DNA of 64,000 nt from Acidimicrobiales bacterium (GTDB lineage: Bacteria > Actinomycetota > Acidimicrobiia > Acidimicrobiales > Aldehydirespiratoraceae): contig JAJCXZ010000084.1 of the NCBI GenBank assembly GCA_029263175.1, positions 1 to 64,000 of the forward strand, read 5' to 3'. The translations under genes were made by a program, and so were the position numbers. Below the pieces are notes generated by a model. The model did not search any database. It was not told where the DNA came from and was given only the letters and a program-made list of their open reading frames with translations. Positions 8,671 to 17,551 of this stretch are shown one piece after another; position 1 is the first letter of the stretch, and each line of letters opens with the position of its first letter.

Positions 8671-9762
8671 TCAGCCCTCGGCTGTCAACACTGCGTTGAT
8701 CGAGATCGGCGCCGCGGTCTCCAGCTGGTCGTAGCTGCAAGTGGCGGGGTCGCGGTCTGGACGCCAACGAACGAACCGGGTCGTGCCGCGGAATCGGCCG
8801 TTGAGTACCGCTTCGTACTTCACCTCAGCCACGAGGTCGCAACGCAACGGCACCCAGCTCGCGGTGTCGCGGCCGCCGCTCCATCGGTTCGGCGCTCCGG
8901 GCATCAGGCCGTCCTGGTGTGCTTCGGCGATCATCCAGTCACCCCACGGATGCTCATCGGGATCATCGGTGATGTAGGGGGCGAGGGTCTCCACCAGCTC
9001 GGCGCGAAGCGATGCTTTGAAGCTGGAGGCCACCCCCATGTGCTGGAGTCGCTCGGCGTCGTCATCCTCGGAACCGCTGTGGAGACCGACGAGCAAGGAG
9101 CCCACACCCTCGCCGTCCTTGTGCATGCGGTAGCCGGCGACCACGACGTCGGCAGTACGCGTGTGTTTCACCTTGTACTGCACCCGCTTGTTCGGCTGAT
9201 ACGTGCCATCGCGGGGCTTGGCGATCAGACCGTCGAGCCCAGCCCCTTCGAAGTCGATGTACCACTGGTGGGCGAGCTTGCGATCGAGCGTTGACGGCAC
9301 GAGATGGATGGGCGCGACGAAGTTGGCACCGATCGTCTCGAGGATCTGTCGTCGGTCACGAAACGGCTCATCGGTCAGATCGGTGTCGTGAACTGCCAGC
9401 ACATCGAAGGCCACGAACTCGGCCGGCGTTTCCTCCGCCAACTTGTTGATCCGTGACTCGGCGGGATGGATCCGCTGCTGGAGTGCGTCGAAACCGAGAT
9501 GTTCGCCGACGGTCACGATGATCTCCCCGTCGACCACGGCGCGGTCGGGTAGGCATTTCTTCAGGGGCTCGACCAGTTCGGGAAAGTACCGGGTGAGTGG
9601 CTTCTCGTTGCGGGAACCGAGGAAGATCTCGTCGCCGTCGCGAAAGACGATGCATCGAAAGCCGTCCCACTTCGGTTCGAATGCAAGGTCACCGATCTCC
9701 GGGATGCCGTCGATGGCCTTGGCGAGCATCGGTTTGACCGGGGGAGTGACCGGAAGATCCAT
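8671..9762 (-). CDS. ligC: ATP-dependent DNA ligase (LigC type)
   Basis: The 363-residue length is close to mycobacterial LigC. Motif I is EPKWDGFR with adenylated Lys31. Later motifs include VVDGEI, FVAFDVLA, GLDGLIAKPRDGTY and VQYKVKHTRTADVVVAGYR, followed by an OB-fold. It seals nicks using ATP and in actinobacteria acts as a non-essential repair ligase, often with NHEJ components, which are not visible here. TAGGCT lies 7 nt before the ATG, suggesting leaderless expression. Confidence 0.92.
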   Translation of the reverse strand: MDLPVTPPVKPMLAKAIDGIPEIGDLAFEPKWDGFRCIVFRDGDEIFLGSRNEKPLTRYFPELVEPLKKCLPDRAVVDGEIIVTVGEHLGFDALQQRIHPAESRINKLAEETPAEFVAFDVLAVHDTDLTDEPFRDRRQILETIGANFVAPIHLVPSTLDRKLAHQWYIDFEGAGLDGLIAKPRDGTYQPNKRVQYKVKHTRTADVVVAGYRMHKDGEGVGSLLVGLHSGSEDDDAERLQHMGVASSFKASLRAELVETLAPYITDDPDEHPWGDWMIAEAHQDGLMPGAPNRWSGGRDTASWVPLRCDLVAEVKYEAVLNGRFRGTTRFVRWRPDRDPATCSYDQLETAAPISINAVLTAEG

Positions 9763-9775
9763 GGGCGGGAGCCTA
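9763..9775 (-). promoter_or_regulatory. Putative leaderless -10 for ligC
   Basis: On the minus strand TAGGCT (9775-9770) is followed by 7 nt and the ATG at 9762. No Shine-Dalgarno is present. Confidence 0.45.
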
Positions 9776-9833
9776 CGCTTGCGCTCGGTGGTGTGCTGCG
9801 GGGCACGACCACTCTCAGACCCCGGGAGAAACC

Positions 9834-11054
9834 GTGCGCCAGTCGGCCGTACTGATCGCTCTACTGCTGTTCGTTGCCGCGTGTAGCGACGACCCTGTCA
9901 CCGAGGCCAGCGAGCCCGAAGACGACACGATCGAACTGTCGACAACAACGTCTTCTTCGACAACAACGTCTTCTTCGTCAACAACGTCTTCTTCGACAAC
10001 AACGTCTTTGCCAGCGACGACGGTGCCCGCAGGAGTGTGCGGGGATCTGGTTCCGGTCGTGACCGCCGGTGGAACCCGGTGTGTCGATCCGGACGCCGAT
10101 ACCGCCTATGACGTCGACCGCAACTGGTTCACACCGAACGACGCAGACGCGCTCCTCCCGCCGGTGGTCATCGCCGAGTGGCGAAGTGTGGCCGTCTACG
10201 ACAGCGACCAACCGTTCGACGAACGAGTGCAGCCGCTCTTCACCGCCGAGGGAATCATCTACGAGGTTCGCATGGCGACCGATGGATCGGTAGTGGTCGA
10301 GGAGCATTGGGATGAGGAGCCGGAGGAATACTGGCCCGCGGTCACCGTGTATCGGCCCGATGGGAGCCGCGAGGAACTCGAGGGGGCGATTCAACTCTTC
10401 GATGTCGTCGTGATCGACGGGGTGGAGGCCGCGATCGTGAGTCGGCTCGGAGCCGGCGAGCAAGGCGTGGACGAGTTGGTTGCCCTGTCGCTGGCCGATC
10501 CGGGACTTATCGTTGGCCGCTTTGGCGCGGCGAACGACTCCGAGTACGGGGTCACACACTTCGACTACGCCGCTGGTCTCGGTGTCGCCACGGCCTGGGC
10601 GGACCTCACCGAGACGGTCCACTACGTGACCAGCGACGGGGAGGATGTGCCGCTCGGCAGTCCCACCGACGACCTCGCGTACAACTCGGCGCCGTTCATC
10701 ACCGCCGCCGCGCTCGATCCGACGGCCAGCAGAGTCACCTGGGCCGAGGGGCCGGATTGGGACGGCCCGACCGAAGCGGTCGTCCCCGCGGCGTGGTGGA
10801 TCGAATCGCGCGACCTCGGTAGTGGCGATCGGGTCCTCGGGTGGCAGGTCAGCGGTGTTGTCGCCGACACCAACGAGCTTTCGGTCGATTCGATCCATCA
10901 CACGGGCACTCACGTGATCGTCAACCTCATGAGTTGGGTCGACAACAGCGCCCTTCGTCGCCAACCGTTTGTCATCGACTTGCGATTCGAAGAACCGCAG
11001 GAGTGGACACCGGACTTCCCCGGGATCTACTCGCCGATCCCGACGATCGGCTGA
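9834..11054 (+). CDS. Putative secreted lipoprotein with Ser/Thr-rich linker
   Basis: A 406-residue protein. The N-terminus MRQSAVLIALLLFVAACSDD is a lipoprotein signal with a lipobox ending at Cys17. Residues about 37-60 are a Ser/Thr linker made by an 18-bp tandem repeat. The rest is beta-rich with YDVDRNWF, WDEEPEEYWPAVTVYRPDG and a C-terminal region ending in FVIDLRFEEPQEWTPDFP. I do not recognise the family, though the layout suggests an extracellular sensor or beta-propeller-like domain. A GGGAG Shine-Dalgarno precedes the GTG. Confidence 0.75.
   Translation: MRQSAVLIALLLFVAACSDDPVTEASEPEDDTIELSTTTSSSTTTSSSSTTSSSTTTSLPATTVPAGVCGDLVPVVTAGGTRCVDPDADTAYDVDRNWFTPNDADALLPPVVIAEWRSVAVYDSDQPFDERVQPLFTAEGIIYEVRMATDGSVVVEEHWDEEPEEYWPAVTVYRPDGSREELEGAIQLFDVVVIDGVEAAIVSRLGAGEQGVDELVALSLADPGLIVGRFGAANDSEYGVTHFDYAAGLGVATAWADLTETVHYVTSDGEDVPLGSPTDDLAYNSAPFITAAALDPTASRVTWAEGPDWDGPTEAVVPAAWWIESRDLGSGDRVLGWQVSGVVADTNELSVDSIHHTGTHVIVNLMSWVDNSALRRQPFVIDLRFEEPQEWTPDFPGIYSPIPTIG
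9941..10012 (+). repeat. 18-bp tandem repeat, four copies
   Basis: Units begin at 9941, 9959, 9977 and 9995. The consensus is GACAACAACGTCTTCTTC and the last unit diverges at its end. They encode the Ser/Thr linker (STTTSS) of the lipoprotein. Repeats of this kind change copy number by slippage. Confidence 0.95.
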
Positions 11055-11107
11055 TCGGGTCGACGGTCGCCTTGCGGTCGCGCCGCCGTCGGGCGACGAT
11101 CTGACCC

Positions 11108-12244
11108 ATGAGTGACGACATACGCCCATTCACCGTGGCCGTCTCCGACGAGGAGATCGCCGATCTGCGCGAGCGCCTGGAGCGGACGCGTTGGCCCGAG
11201 CCCGAGGTGGTGGACGACTGGAGCCAGGGCGCCCCCCTGTCGTACGTAAGGGAGCTGTGCGAGTACTGGGCCACATCCTACGACTGGCGCCGGTTCGAGG
11301 CCGAGCTCAATGCCCACGAGCATTTCCTCACCGAGATCGACGGCATCGACGTGCATTTCATGCATGTGCGATCACCACACGAGGACGCCCGCCCGATGAT
11401 CATCACCCACGGCTGGCCCGGCTCGATCGCCGAGTTCATGAAGGTGATCGGCCCGCTCACGAATCCGGCCGAGCATGGTGGCACGGCGGCCGACGCCTTC
11501 CACCTCGTTGTTCCGTCGATGCCCGGCTACGCCTGGAGCGGCAAGCCGACCACGGCCGGCACGTCGACCGGCAAGATCGCCGAGATGTGGGACACGCTCA
11601 TGGTGCGGCTCGGCTACGACACCTACGTCGCCCAGGGCGGAGACTGGGGTGCGGTCGTCACATCCGCGATCGGATGGCAGGCGCTCGGGCATGTCGAGGC
11701 GATCCACACCAACATGCCGATCGCCCGCCCTGGTTCGAGTGATCTGGACAATCCCACCGAGGATGAACAGATCGCGCTGGCGGCGCTCAACCACTACGAC
11801 CAAGAGGACTCGGGGTACTTCAAACAGCAGGCAACCCGTCCGCAGACGCTCGGCTACGGACTCACGGATTCGCCGGCCGGCCAGGCGGCATGGATCGCCG
11901 AGAAGATGTGGAGCTGGACCGACAACGACGGTCACCCCGAGTCGGCGCTCAGCCGCGATGAGATCCTCGACAACATCTCGATCTACTGGTTCACCGCCAC
12001 TGCGGCGTCCTCGGCCCGGATCTACTGGGAGAGCCGCATCGGGGGTACACGAGGCCTGGTGGAGATTCCGACTGCAATCTCGAGGTTTCCTTCCGAGATC
12101 CTCCCATCGACTCGCCGGTGGGCTCCGAAGGTCTACCCGAACATCAAGTACTGGAACGATCTCGACCGCGGCGGCCATTTCGCCGCGTGGGAAGTGCCGG
12201 AGTTGTTCGTCGCCGAGATGCGGGCGGCCTTCAAGGCGATCTAG
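11108..12244 (+). CDS. Epoxide hydrolase (EHN-domain alpha/beta hydrolase)
   Basis: It resembles microsomal-type epoxide hydrolases that open epoxides to diols through an Asp-ester intermediate. The N-terminal EHN domain (FTVAVSDEEIADLRERLERTRWP) is followed by the alpha/beta hydrolase core with HGWPGSIAEF (oxyanion region), nucleophile Asp179 in QGGDWGAV and a catalytic His near the C-terminus (RGGHFAAWEVPE). The 378-residue length is normal. The stop TAG overlaps the TAG of the convergent gene in a CTAG palindrome. Confidence 0.92.
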   Translation: MSDDIRPFTVAVSDEEIADLRERLERTRWPEPEVVDDWSQGAPLSYVRELCEYWATSYDWRRFEAELNAHEHFLTEIDGIDVHFMHVRSPHEDARPMIITHGWPGSIAEFMKVIGPLTNPAEHGGTAADAFHLVVPSMPGYAWSGKPTTAGTSTGKIAEMWDTLMVRLGYDTYVAQGGDWGAVVTSAIGWQALGHVEAIHTNMPIARPGSSDLDNPTEDEQIALAALNHYDQEDSGYFKQQATRPQTLGYGLTDSPAGQAAWIAEKMWSWTDNDGHPESALSRDEILDNISIYWFTATAASSARIYWESRIGGTRGLVEIPTAISRFPSEILPSTRRWAPKVYPNIKYWNDLDRGGHFAAWEVPELFVAEMRAAFKAI

Positions 12245-12906
12245 CGCTCGTCGGGTGTCTTGCCGGCGACGGCGCCGTACTGCGGTGGCATCTCGTTGGA
12301 GCCGGTGAAGTCGGCGGCCGCATACGCCTCGCCGAAACGGGTCTCGACCGGGATGACACCGGCCCACCACGGACCGGCCATGTCGTCCTCCTCATCGACC
12401 GGGTCGCCGGAGCGCACCTTGGCCGAGGCTTCTTCGAGCGCCATCTCGAGCACGAGGGTTTTGCGGTTGTCGATCTCGCTGACCTCGCGGCCTTCGTCCC
12501 AGTTCGCGACGACATGGTCGGTGATGAGCTTCAGCGAGCGGAGCTTCTCGTCCGGATCTTCGATCTTGGTCGCCAGACCCCGTATGACGACCGAGCGGTA
12601 GTTCATCGAGTTGTGGAACGGCGTGCGCGCGATCACGAGGCCATCGATGTGGGTGACGGTGGCGCAGATCTCATGCCCTTTGCCGGTGCCGAGAAGATGG
12701 TTGGCGGCCGCGCCGTGGAGGTAGAGCTTCTCGTCATCGCGGCCGTAAGCCATTGGCAACACGAGTGGTCCATCGGGTGTCTGCACGCCGACGTGGGCGA
12801 TCATCCCCGCGTCGAGGATCTCGAGGACGCGGGTGCGCTCGTAGACGGCGCGGTCGGCGCCGCGGCGAAGGGTGGTGCGTGCGGAGGGAGCGGGGGCGTC
12901 AGACAT
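12241..12906 (-). CDS. Pyridoxamine 5'-phosphate oxidase family / flavin-binding protein
   Basis: A 221-residue split-barrel flavoprotein. The pattern VYERTRVLEILDAGMIAHVGVQ, PMAYGRDDEKLYLHGAAANHLL, CATVTHIDGLVIAR and NYRSVVIRGLATKIEDPDEK matches the Nim-like/Pyridox_ox_2 group. Such proteins bind FMN or F420 and reduce small molecules; the exact substrate is unknown. Its promoter region carries a perfect palindrome over the -10, so it may be controlled by a repressor. Confidence 0.85.
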   Translation of the reverse strand: MSDAPAPSARTTLRRGADRAVYERTRVLEILDAGMIAHVGVQTPDGPLVLPMAYGRDDEKLYLHGAAANHLLGTGKGHEICATVTHIDGLVIARTPFHNSMNYRSVVIRGLATKIEDPDEKLRSLKLITDHVVANWDEGREVSEIDNRKTLVLEMALEEASAKVRSGDPVDEEDDMAGPWWAGVIPVETRFGEAYAAADFTGSNEMPPQYGAVAGKTPDER

Positions 12907-12930
12907 GTCCGGATGTTAGAACCTCTAACA
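12907..12930 (-). promoter_or_regulatory. Leaderless -10 overlapped by a 17-bp palindromic operator
   Basis: TGTTAGAACCTCTAACA (12914-12930) is a perfect inverted repeat with 7-nt arms around ACC. On the minus strand it contains TAACAT (12918-12913), which lies 6 nt before the ATG at 12906. A dimeric repressor bound here would block the start site. Confidence 0.6.
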
Positions 12931-12947
12931 AGCCAGGAGTCAAGTAT

Positions 12948-14276
12948 TCAGGAACTTGGTACCCAGTTGCCGTGGAAACCGAACGGCACCCGCTGGGGGA
13001 GATGGATCGTCGCCTCGGGCTCGCCGGTGAAGTCCTGCGCATTGAGGATGACGACATCAGCGGTGTTGGTGCTTTCGTCGTGGACGTACGACATGCACCA
13101 GCCGTCGTCCTCGGCGCTGTCGTCGGCTCGGGGGACGAACACCATTTCCTGACTCACGCGGCCATCGCCGAACGAGTGGACCTCGAGTCCGCCGTTGGTC
13201 AGGTCGTGCTTGTAGGCGGGCCCCTCGGCTCCGGTGAAACCGACTGTGTAGCCCCATCGACTCTCGCGGCCCTCCCGCCGTTCATCATGGCGGGGGAACT
13301 CGTGGGAGCGATCGTCGAGACGGGTCTCGGTGGTTCGTCCGCTGGACGGGTGAAGGATCCAGCGATCGAGCGTCGGGTCGCCCTCGTTCGGGCCGTTGCG
13401 GACGTTGTCGAACACGGAGTCGTGGCGGGCGACGTCGAGCTGAATCCGGCCGTCGCCGAGATCGAAGGCGTTCATCGGGTGGAAGACATAGCAAGGGTCG
13501 ACCTCACACCAGCGCACCTCGTCGGCGCCGCCATCGCGCGGGAGCACGCCAACGCGGGCCGGCTGATCGTCCTTCCAGATGTAGGGGAGCTGAGCGCCCG
13601 TCATGGCGACATCGAGGTCGAAATGGCACGGGAAATCGAGCAGGAGGATCGAGGACTCCGTCATGGCGATGTCGTGGACCATCGGGCTGTGTCCGACTGG
13701 CACGTCGACGTGTTGGCGAACTGCCCCCGCGGTGTCGACCACGAGATAGCGGATGAAGTCCCAGGTCCAGTGATAGGCGGCGACATGGAGTTCGCCCGTC
13801 AGCGGGTCGCGTTTGGGGTGTGCGGAGAACGACCCGTCGAGCGTGCCTCCGAAGTCGATCCGTTCGATGGTTTCGAGCTCATCGGTGAGCAGCACCGGCG
13901 GACCACCGGCTTCGACGATCGCCAGCGTCATCCCCGCGTGCTCGATGATGTTGGTATTCGCAGTGCCCTCGCCATCGTGGAACCGGGGGCCGGGCGTGAT
14001 CGGTCGACCGAGGGCCTCACTGACGCGGTCGGACACGACATAGCGATTGCGATACCAGTCGGCCTTCCCATCACGGATCCGCACCCCGTGAGCCATCCCG
14101 GTACCGGTGAACCAATGATCGCCCGACGCGGCGTCTTCGACCGGGTTCGGTCCGATTCGGAGCAGCCGCCCGTCGAGTTCGCTCGGGATCGTGCCGGTGA
14201 CGCTCAGGTCCTCAGCCGTGACCTCCTCGCGCACCGGTGCATAGTTGCCCTTGATGTAAGTGTCAGTCGTACCCAT
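12948..14276 (-). CDS. Carotenoid oxygenase (RPE65/CCD family)
   Basis: A 442-residue non-heme iron dioxygenase of the carotenoid/stilbene cleavage type. The N-terminal ELDGRLLRIGPNPVE and WFTGTGMAHGVRIRDG are family hallmarks. Four His candidates for iron are in FSAHPKRDPLTGELH, GHSPMVHDIAMT, YVFHPMNAFD and GFHGNWVP at the C-terminus. I chose the ATG at 14276 because GGGGAGGA precedes it. The upstream extension to 14360 overlaps the LOG gene and lacks family sequence. The substrate is probably an apocarotenoid or lignostilbene-like compound. Confidence 0.92.
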   Translation of the reverse strand: MGTTDTYIKGNYAPVREEVTAEDLSVTGTIPSELDGRLLRIGPNPVEDAASGDHWFTGTGMAHGVRIRDGKADWYRNRYVVSDRVSEALGRPITPGPRFHDGEGTANTNIIEHAGMTLAIVEAGGPPVLLTDELETIERIDFGGTLDGSFSAHPKRDPLTGELHVAAYHWTWDFIRYLVVDTAGAVRQHVDVPVGHSPMVHDIAMTESSILLLDFPCHFDLDVAMTGAQLPYIWKDDQPARVGVLPRDGGADEVRWCEVDPCYVFHPMNAFDLGDGRIQLDVARHDSVFDNVRNGPNEGDPTLDRWILHPSSGRTTETRLDDRSHEFPRHDERREGRESRWGYTVGFTGAEGPAYKHDLTNGGLEVHSFGDGRVSQEMVFVPRADDSAEDDGWCMSYVHDESTNTADVVILNAQDFTGEPEATIHLPQRVPFGFHGNWVPSS

Positions 14277-14332
14277 GCCCGCATCCTCCCCGATTTTCCG
14301 ACGCCCTACCCGCCGTGCGGACGACCAGGTCC

Positions 14333-14926
14333 TCAGATTTGTTCGGGGGTGCCGATCCATTTGGGTTCGTAGGTGAGCTCCGTGGCGGCGAGGCGATCGA
14401 GCAGGGAAGCGGGATCGGGATCATCGAGCAGGATCTCGCGGTTCTTTGGCTTGAGAATCGTGGCCGAGACCATCCGGTCGAACATGGTGAGTAGCGGCTG
14501 CCAGAATCCGCCGACATCGAGCACTCCCACCGGTTTGGCGAGCAGGCCGATCTGGTTCCACGTCAGCGTTTCGGCGAGCTCCTCGAGGGTTCCGAACCCA
14601 CCCGGCAAGGCGATGAAGGCATCGGACAACTCGTACATCCGTGCCTTGCGTTCATGCATCGAACCGACCTCCTCGAGAGTGGTGATGTCGCCGTGGCCGA
14701 CTTCGGTGGAGAACAGGCCGGCCGGGATGACGCCCGTGACTCGACCGCCTTGCGACATGACGGTGTCGGCGAGCAAACCCATCAAGCCGACGGCACCGCC
14801 GCCGTAGACCAGCTCGATGTCGCGCTCGGCCAGGAGAGTGCCGAGGGCGACGGTTGCATCGGTGATCGCCGGGTCGGAGCCGGGAGACGATGCGCAGAAA
14901 ACACAGACACGTTGGAGTGAGGTCAC
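14333..14926 (-). CDS. LOG family protein (nucleoside monophosphate phosphoribohydrolase)
   Basis: A Rossmann-like 197-residue protein with YGGGAVGLMG and PGGFGTLEELAETLTW, the two defining motifs of LOG (cytokinin riboside 5'-monophosphate phosphoribohydrolase) proteins. It releases a nucleobase from nucleoside monophosphates. Bacterial members are often annotated TIGR00730. The GTG start lies 6 nt after a TAGATT hexamer and shares a very short divergent promoter with the next gene. Confidence 0.93.
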   Translation of the reverse strand: MTSLQRVCVFCASSPGSDPAITDATVALGTLLAERDIELVYGGGAVGLMGLLADTVMSQGGRVTGVIPAGLFSTEVGHGDITTLEEVGSMHERKARMYELSDAFIALPGGFGTLEELAETLTWNQIGLLAKPVGVLDVGGFWQPLLTMFDRMVSATILKPKNREILLDDPDPASLLDRLAATELTYEPKWIGTPEQI

Positions 14927-14948
14927 CCGATGAATCTACGATCAGCTC
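14927..14948. promoter_or_regulatory. 22-bp divergent leaderless promoter pair
   Basis: TAGATT for the minus gene (14938-14933, 6 nt before its GTG) and TACGAT for the plus gene (14937-14942, 6 nt before its ATG) share bases 14937-14938. The whole space between the two start codons is 22 bp. Confidence 0.55.
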
Positions 14949-15737
14949 ATGCAGCACGGCATCTTCATTGCACCGTTTGGTCCGCTGGCCGATCCGCATC
15001 GGGTGATGCAACTCGCCGCTGCGGTGGAGGAAGCCGGTTGGGACGGGCTGTTTTTCTGGGATCACGTCTTGCGTTCAGAGAGCAATGAGATCCTTGATCC
15101 ATGGGTGACGATGGCGGCAGTGGCCACGTGCACAAAGCGAATCCGGATGGGCCCGATGGTCACGCCGATCGCCCGGCGCCGCCCGATCAAGCTGGCTCGC
15201 GAGATCATCACCCTCGACCTGCTGAGCCAGGGCCGGCTCACGGTCGGTCTCGGGCTCGGCGTCGATTCTGGCGGCGAGCTGAGCCGGTTCGCCGAGGAGA
15301 CCCGCGACCGGGTGCGCGGTGAGATGCTCGACGACGGTGCTCGTTTGCTCGCCGCATTGCTCGACGGTGAGACGGTGGTCGAGGTCGACGGCAACTACAC
15401 GATCGATGGCGTCTCGCTCGAGCCCCGTCCCCATCAGCGGCCCCGACCCCCGTTGTGGTTCGCGGCCCTCGCCGGCGCGAAGAAGCCAGTGAGGCGGGCG
15501 GCGCGTTACGACGGCCTGTTCCCGATCAACATGACTCCCGGGCAGTTCGATGCCGCACTCGAAGAAGTCGTCTCGGTTCGCGGCTCGCTTGACGGATTTG
15601 ACATCTGTCTCAAGATGGATCCCAGCGGCGCGCCGCCTCCATATCTCGACCGGGCAACCTGGCTGCTGCAGGCGTTTCCGGCCGTCGCTGATCTCGACAA
15701 GCTGTTCGACCTGGTGATGCACGGGCCGGGGCAATAG
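14949..15737 (+). CDS. LLM-class flavin-dependent oxidoreductase
   Basis: A 262-residue luciferase-like TIM barrel. HGIFIAPFGPLADPHRVMQLA, GWDGLFFWDHVL, IRMGPMVTPIARRRPIKLAREI and RLTVGLGLGVDSGGEL are typical of the LLM/F420-linked oxidoreductases that are abundant in actinobacteria. It is somewhat shorter than the usual 290-340 residues and has no long C-terminal extension. The substrate and flavin (FMN or F420) cannot be told from sequence. Confidence 0.88.
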   Translation: MQHGIFIAPFGPLADPHRVMQLAAAVEEAGWDGLFFWDHVLRSESNEILDPWVTMAAVATCTKRIRMGPMVTPIARRRPIKLAREIITLDLLSQGRLTVGLGLGVDSGGELSRFAEETRDRVRGEMLDDGARLLAALLDGETVVEVDGNYTIDGVSLEPRPHQRPRPPLWFAALAGAKKPVRRAARYDGLFPINMTPGQFDAALEEVVSVRGSLDGFDICLKMDPSGAPPPYLDRATWLLQAFPAVADLDKLFDLVMHGPGQ

Positions 15738-15769
15738 GCGCAACTTCCTGACCGAGGTCGCAGACGGGG

Positions 15770-15782
15770 TAGATTGCCCGCC
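15770..15782 (+). promoter_or_regulatory. Putative leaderless -10 for acyl-CoA carboxylase beta
   Basis: TAGATT (15770-15775) is followed by 7 nt and the GTG at 15783. This argues against the in-frame TTG at 15774, which would lie within the hexamer. Confidence 0.5.
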
Positions 15783-17339
15783 GTGGTTGACCATTCGATG
15801 CAAGCGAAACTCGACGACCTCCGTGAGCGCAAGGAAGCGGCCCGCTCCGCCGGCTCCGCTCGGTCGGTTCAGCGGCAGCACGACAAGGGGAAGATGCTTG
15901 CTCGTGAGCGCATCGAGTACCTCCTCGACGAGGGTTCGTTCCACGAGCTCGACATGCTCGCTCGTCATCGCGCCCACGAGGCGGGCCTCGATGATCGTCC
16001 GTACACCGATGGCGTGATCACGGGCTGGGGCACCGTCGACGGCCGCAAGATCTTCGTTTTCAGCCAGGACTTCACGGTGATGGGTGGCGCACTCGGCGAG
16101 GTCTTCGCTGAGAAGCTGCACAAGGTCATGGATCTCGCCGTCGCCACGGGCGCGCCGATGATCGGCCTCAACGATGGCGCCGGTGCCCGTATCCAGGAAG
16201 GTGTCGTGAGCCTCGATGGCTACGGCGGGATCTTCCGTCGCAACGTGCAATCGTCCGGCGTCATCCCGCAGATCTCCGTGATCCTCGGCCCATGTGCCGG
16301 TGGTGCGGTCTACAGCCCAGCCATGACCGACTTCATCTTCATGGTCCGCGAGAAGTCGCACATGTTCATCACCGGGCCCGACGTGGTCAAGACGGTGACC
16401 GGTGAGGAAGTCACCCTCGAAGAACTCGGCGGTGCCGGCTCCCACTCGACCAAGTCGGGTGTGGCCACCTTCGTCGCCAACACCGAGGAGGATGTTCTCG
16501 ACGAGGTGAAACTCCTCCTGAGCTTCCTTCCGGCCAACAATCTCGAACAGACGCCGATCCTGCCGTCCAGCGACGATCCCGATCGCCTGTGTCCCGAGCT
16601 CGACACGATCCTTCCCGAGAGTGCCAACGTCCCGTACGACATGAAGGCGGTCGTCGGGTCGGTGGTCGACGATGGCGAGTTCATGGAGTACCACTCGGCC
16701 TGGGGCCGTTCGATCGTGTGCGGCTTCGGTCGAGTCGATGGGCGTTCGGTCGGCATCGTCGGCAATCAGCCCGCCATGCTCGCCGGCGTGCTCGACATCG
16801 AGTCCTCGGAGAAGGCGGCCCGCTTCGTCCGTACATGTGATGCCTTCAACATTCCGCTGCTCACATTCGTCGACGTGCCCGGCTTTCTGCCCGGTGTCGA
16901 CCAGGAATACGGCGGCATCATCCGCCATGGCGCCAAGCTCCTCTACGCCTACTGCGAGGCCACCGTGCCCCGCATCCAGGTGATCACCCGCAAGGCTTAC
17001 GGCGGTGCCTACGTGGTGATGGATTCGAAGTCCGTCGGCTGCGATCTCTCATTCGCCTGGCCGACCGCCGAGCTGGCCGTGATGGGTTCACAGGGTGCGG
17101 TGGAGATCATACACCGCCGCGAACTCGCCGATGCTGCCAACCCGGCGGCCCGCCGCGCCGAGCTCGTGGACGACTACACCGAGCGGCTCGCCAATCCATA
17201 CATTGCGGCCGAGCGGGGCTACATCGACGACGTGATCGAACCCTCGGACACGCGCCGGAAGATCGTGGCCGGCCTCCGGTTGCTGGAATCGAAGCGTGAA
17301 GAGATCCCGGAGCGCAAGCACGGAAACGTTCCGCTGTGA
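15783..17339 (+). CDS. pccB: Acyl-CoA (propionyl-CoA) carboxylase, carboxyltransferase beta subunit
   Basis: A 518-residue biotin-dependent carboxyltransferase. It transfers CO2 from carboxybiotin to an acyl-CoA, probably propionyl-CoA, feeding methylmalonyl-CoA. The N-terminal DLRERKEAARSAG, GKMLARERIEYLLDEGSFHELD, GGALGEVFAEKLHKVMDLA, GAGARIQEGVVSLDGYGGIF, GPCAGGAVYSPAMTDFIFMV and the C-terminal ITRKAYGGAYVVMDSK and GAVEIIHRREL are family signatures. The epsilon subunit overlaps its end. The biotin-carrying alpha subunit is not in the window. Acetyl-CoA may also be used. Confidence 0.94.
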   Translation: MVDHSMQAKLDDLRERKEAARSAGSARSVQRQHDKGKMLARERIEYLLDEGSFHELDMLARHRAHEAGLDDRPYTDGVITGWGTVDGRKIFVFSQDFTVMGGALGEVFAEKLHKVMDLAVATGAPMIGLNDGAGARIQEGVVSLDGYGGIFRRNVQSSGVIPQISVILGPCAGGAVYSPAMTDFIFMVREKSHMFITGPDVVKTVTGEEVTLEELGGAGSHSTKSGVATFVANTEEDVLDEVKLLLSFLPANNLEQTPILPSSDDPDRLCPELDTILPESANVPYDMKAVVGSVVDDGEFMEYHSAWGRSIVCGFGRVDGRSVGIVGNQPAMLAGVLDIESSEKAARFVRTCDAFNIPLLTFVDVPGFLPGVDQEYGGIIRHGAKLLYAYCEATVPRIQVITRKAYGGAYVVMDSKSVGCDLSFAWPTAELAVMGSQGAVEIIHRRELADAANPAARRAELVDDYTERLANPYIAAERGYIDDVIEPSDTRRKIVAGLRLLESKREEIPERKHGNVPL

Positions 17340-17530
17340 GTCCCGCGCTTGAGCCGGCTGGGATCCAGGTCTCACCGGCGCCCACCGAAGAGGAGCTCGC
17401 CGCGATCATGGCGGCCTACGAGGCGCTCTGGCCGAAGGCGTCGGCGAGTTCCGAACCCGGGGACTCACCGCGGTGGCGTTACGCCGGTCGTTGGTGGAGC
17501 AAGCGTCCCGCCTACGGTGGCTGGTCGTGA
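17336..17530 (+). CDS. Acyl-CoA carboxylase epsilon subunit
   Basis: A 64-residue protein starting with GTG inside the carboxylase stop. The pattern VSPAPTEEELAAIMAAYEALWPK followed by a Trp/Arg-rich tail (RWRYAGRWWSKRP) matches the small AccE-type subunits that stabilise actinobacterial acyl-CoA carboxylases. The overlap with the beta subunit gene supports the call. A strong hairpin follows. Confidence 0.85.
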   Translation: MSPALEPAGIQVSPAPTEEELAAIMAAYEALWPKASASSEPGDSPRWRYAGRWWSKRPAYGGWS

Positions 17531-17551
17531 CAGGGGTCCGTCCGCTCAGCT

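Noticed and set aside
9941-10012. Short regular repeats as a possible CRISPR array
   Set aside because: Units are contiguous 18-mers without spacers and lie in frame within a coding sequence.
15075-16928. 617-codon minus-strand frame
   Set aside because: Antisense to the well-supported LLM oxidoreductase and acyl-CoA carboxylase genes.
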